The position numbers and the translations under genes were made by a program. 25,126 nucleotides of DNA from Acidobacteriota bacterium (lineage in GTDB: Bacteria > Acidobacteriota > Terriglobia > Terriglobales > Acidobacteriaceae), in NCBI GenBank assembly GCA_025353435.1, contig JANXQR010000324.1, positions 1 through 25,126 of the forward strand. Reading direction: 5' to 3'. The first letter of the stretch is position 1, and each line of letters begins with the position of its first letter. Below the pieces are notes generated by a model that worked only from the letters and a program-made list of their open reading frames with translations, ran no database searches and was not told where the DNA came from. Shown here one piece after another: positions 24,218 through 25,126 of this stretch.

Positions 24218-25126
24218 ATGGGTGCTTGGAGAAAACTGGCTTTCTCGGGATTGGCTGTCCTTCTGTTTGGGACTTGTGCCGGCATGTCTCAAAATGCGAC
24301 TGACCCTTTGAAGGCAGGGTTTGACAACCCACCTAACGGGGCGCGCCCGCGCGTGTGGTGGCACTGGATGAACGGAAACATCAGCGAGGACGGCATCAAG
24401 CTGGATTTGGAATGGATGCACCGCATCGGTCTTGGCGGCTTCCAGAACTTCGATGCGGCGCTACAGACACCCCAGGTGGTGAAAACGCGCCTCGCATACA
24501 TGACCCCGGAGTGGAAGCATGCCTTCAAATACGCAACTACGCTCGCCGATCAACTGGGCCTGGAAGAAGCGATCGCGGGATCGCCAGGCTGGAGCGAGTC
24601 AGGCGGTCCGTGGGTACCGGGATCCAATGGCATGAAGAAATACGTCTGGAGCGAGACCGTGATCGAGGGCGGTAAGGCCTTTCATGGGAAGCTCACGCAT
24701 CCGCCGACTAACACGGGTGCGTTTCAGAACCTGACCATTCACGATATGCTCGCCGCGCCCGCGGGCTCGGCGCCAACCCCGGAGTTCTATGCGGATTCGG
24801 CGGTTGTCGCATACCGCCGGACACCGGCTGATCAGCCGGTGGAAGCACTTCATGCCGTTATCACATCGAGCGGCGGCACTACCGATGCGGCCATGCTTTC
24901 TGATGGCGACCTTGAAAAGACAACGAAAGTTCCGATTCCGGAGCCGGGCGCGATTTCCTGGATTCAGTACGAGTTCCCATCTCCGCAGGCGATACGATCC
25001 GTCACGTTCGTAACCAAAGACCCGGATATGATTGCGTCCCTGGTGGCTGGCGCGGGCGCTCCTGAAAAGAAATTGGAAGCAAGTGACGATGGCCAGACGT
25101 TTCGCCTGGTTGCTGAGCTGACCGGC
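24218..25126 (+). CDS. GH106-type alpha-L-rhamnosidase (N-terminal part, runs off window)
   Basis: The first 303 codons of an exported glycoside hydrolase, open to the right edge. A signal peptide (AFSGLAVLLFGTCAG; a cysteine in this region could also suggest a lipoprotein, but no clean lipobox is seen) is followed by the conserved GARPRVWWHWMNGNISEDGI (about 42-61), DLEWMHRIGLGGFQNFDA (63-80) and AGSPGWSESGGPWV segments. These are typical of large GH106 alpha-L-rhamnosidases and related GH2-clan proteins. Full-length members usually have about 900-1,200 residues, so most of the enzyme, including the catalytic region, is missing here. Three in-frame ATGs are stacked at 24212, 24215 and 24218; AGGA at 24207-24210 is best spaced (7 nt) for the last. 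Its product would be L-rhamnose, complementing the fucosidase nearby. Confidence 0.82.
   Translation, partial: MGAWRKLAFSGLAVLLFGTCAGMSQNATDPLKAGFDNPPNGARPRVWWHWMNGNISEDGIKLDLEWMHRIGLGGFQNFDAALQTPQVVKTRLAYMTPEWKHAFKYATTLADQLGLEEAIAGSPGWSESGGPWVPGSNGMKKYVWSETVIEGGKAFHGKLTHPPTNTGAFQNLTIHDMLAAPAGSAPTPEFYADSAVVAYRRTPADQPVEALHAVITSSGGTTDAAMLSDGDLEKTTKVPIPEPGAISWIQYEFPSPQAIRSVTFVTKDPDMIASLVAGAGAPEKKLEASDDGQTFRLVAELTG

Noticed and set aside
1..25126. tRNA, rRNA, CRISPR arrays, insertion sequences, integrases or phage genes
   Set aside because: I looked for regularly spaced repeats, terminal inverted repeats with transposase-like proteins and tRNA-like elements and recognised none; all recognised coding frames appear intact.

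Overview
The window looks like chromosomal DNA of a soil-type Acidobacteriota (Terriglobia/Acidobacteriaceae-like). The main reason is two very large Oar-like TonB-dependent receptors (1,327 and 1,112 residues), each with an N-terminal carboxypeptidase-regulatory-like domain, next to glycoside hydrolases of families common in that phylum. Taxonomy is an inference from gene content; no rRNA or marker gene is present.

Region 1 (1-12200) is a purine-catabolism island. After a divergent, partial AMP-forming acyl-CoA ligase (1-513, minus), eleven plus-strand genes run almost without gaps. In order they are allantoinase, allantoate amidohydrolase, (S)-ureidoglycine aminohydrolase, ureidoglycolate amidohydrolase, three-subunit molybdenum xanthine dehydrogenase (Mo, 2Fe-2S, FAD), OHCU decarboxylase, 5-hydroxyisourate hydrolase, urate oxidase and an APC-family permease. 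Together the enzymes encode every step from xanthine to glyoxylate by the ureide route known from plants, releasing purine nitrogen as ammonia with no urea step. Four-base ATGA overlaps join several genes. A candidate internal promoter (5281-5308) may divide the run into a lower (allantoin) and an upper (xanthine to allantoin) unit.

Region 2 (12201-19876) looks like a sugar-scavenging locus. It holds a large TonB-dependent receptor with a strong intrinsic terminator after it, a LacI-family repressor (minus), and a divergent GH29 alpha-L-fucosidase with a Tat-type signal. The LacI/fucosidase divergent region contains a good sigma70-type promoter flanked by two matching imperfect palindromes of LacI-operator type. 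A related perfect palindrome lies before the receptor, so these genes may form one local regulon.

Region 3 (19877-25126) holds a second Oar-like receptor (minus), preceded by a small minus-strand regulator that joins a MerR/excisionase-type helix-turn-helix to a Mop (molybdate-binding) domain. Divergent from it is the start of a GH106-type alpha-L-rhamnosidase that runs off the window. A molybdate-sensing type regulator next to an outer-membrane receptor, in the same window as a molybdoenzyme operon, is the least expected arrangement here.

No tRNA, rRNA, CRISPR array, insertion sequence, integrase or broken gene was recognised.
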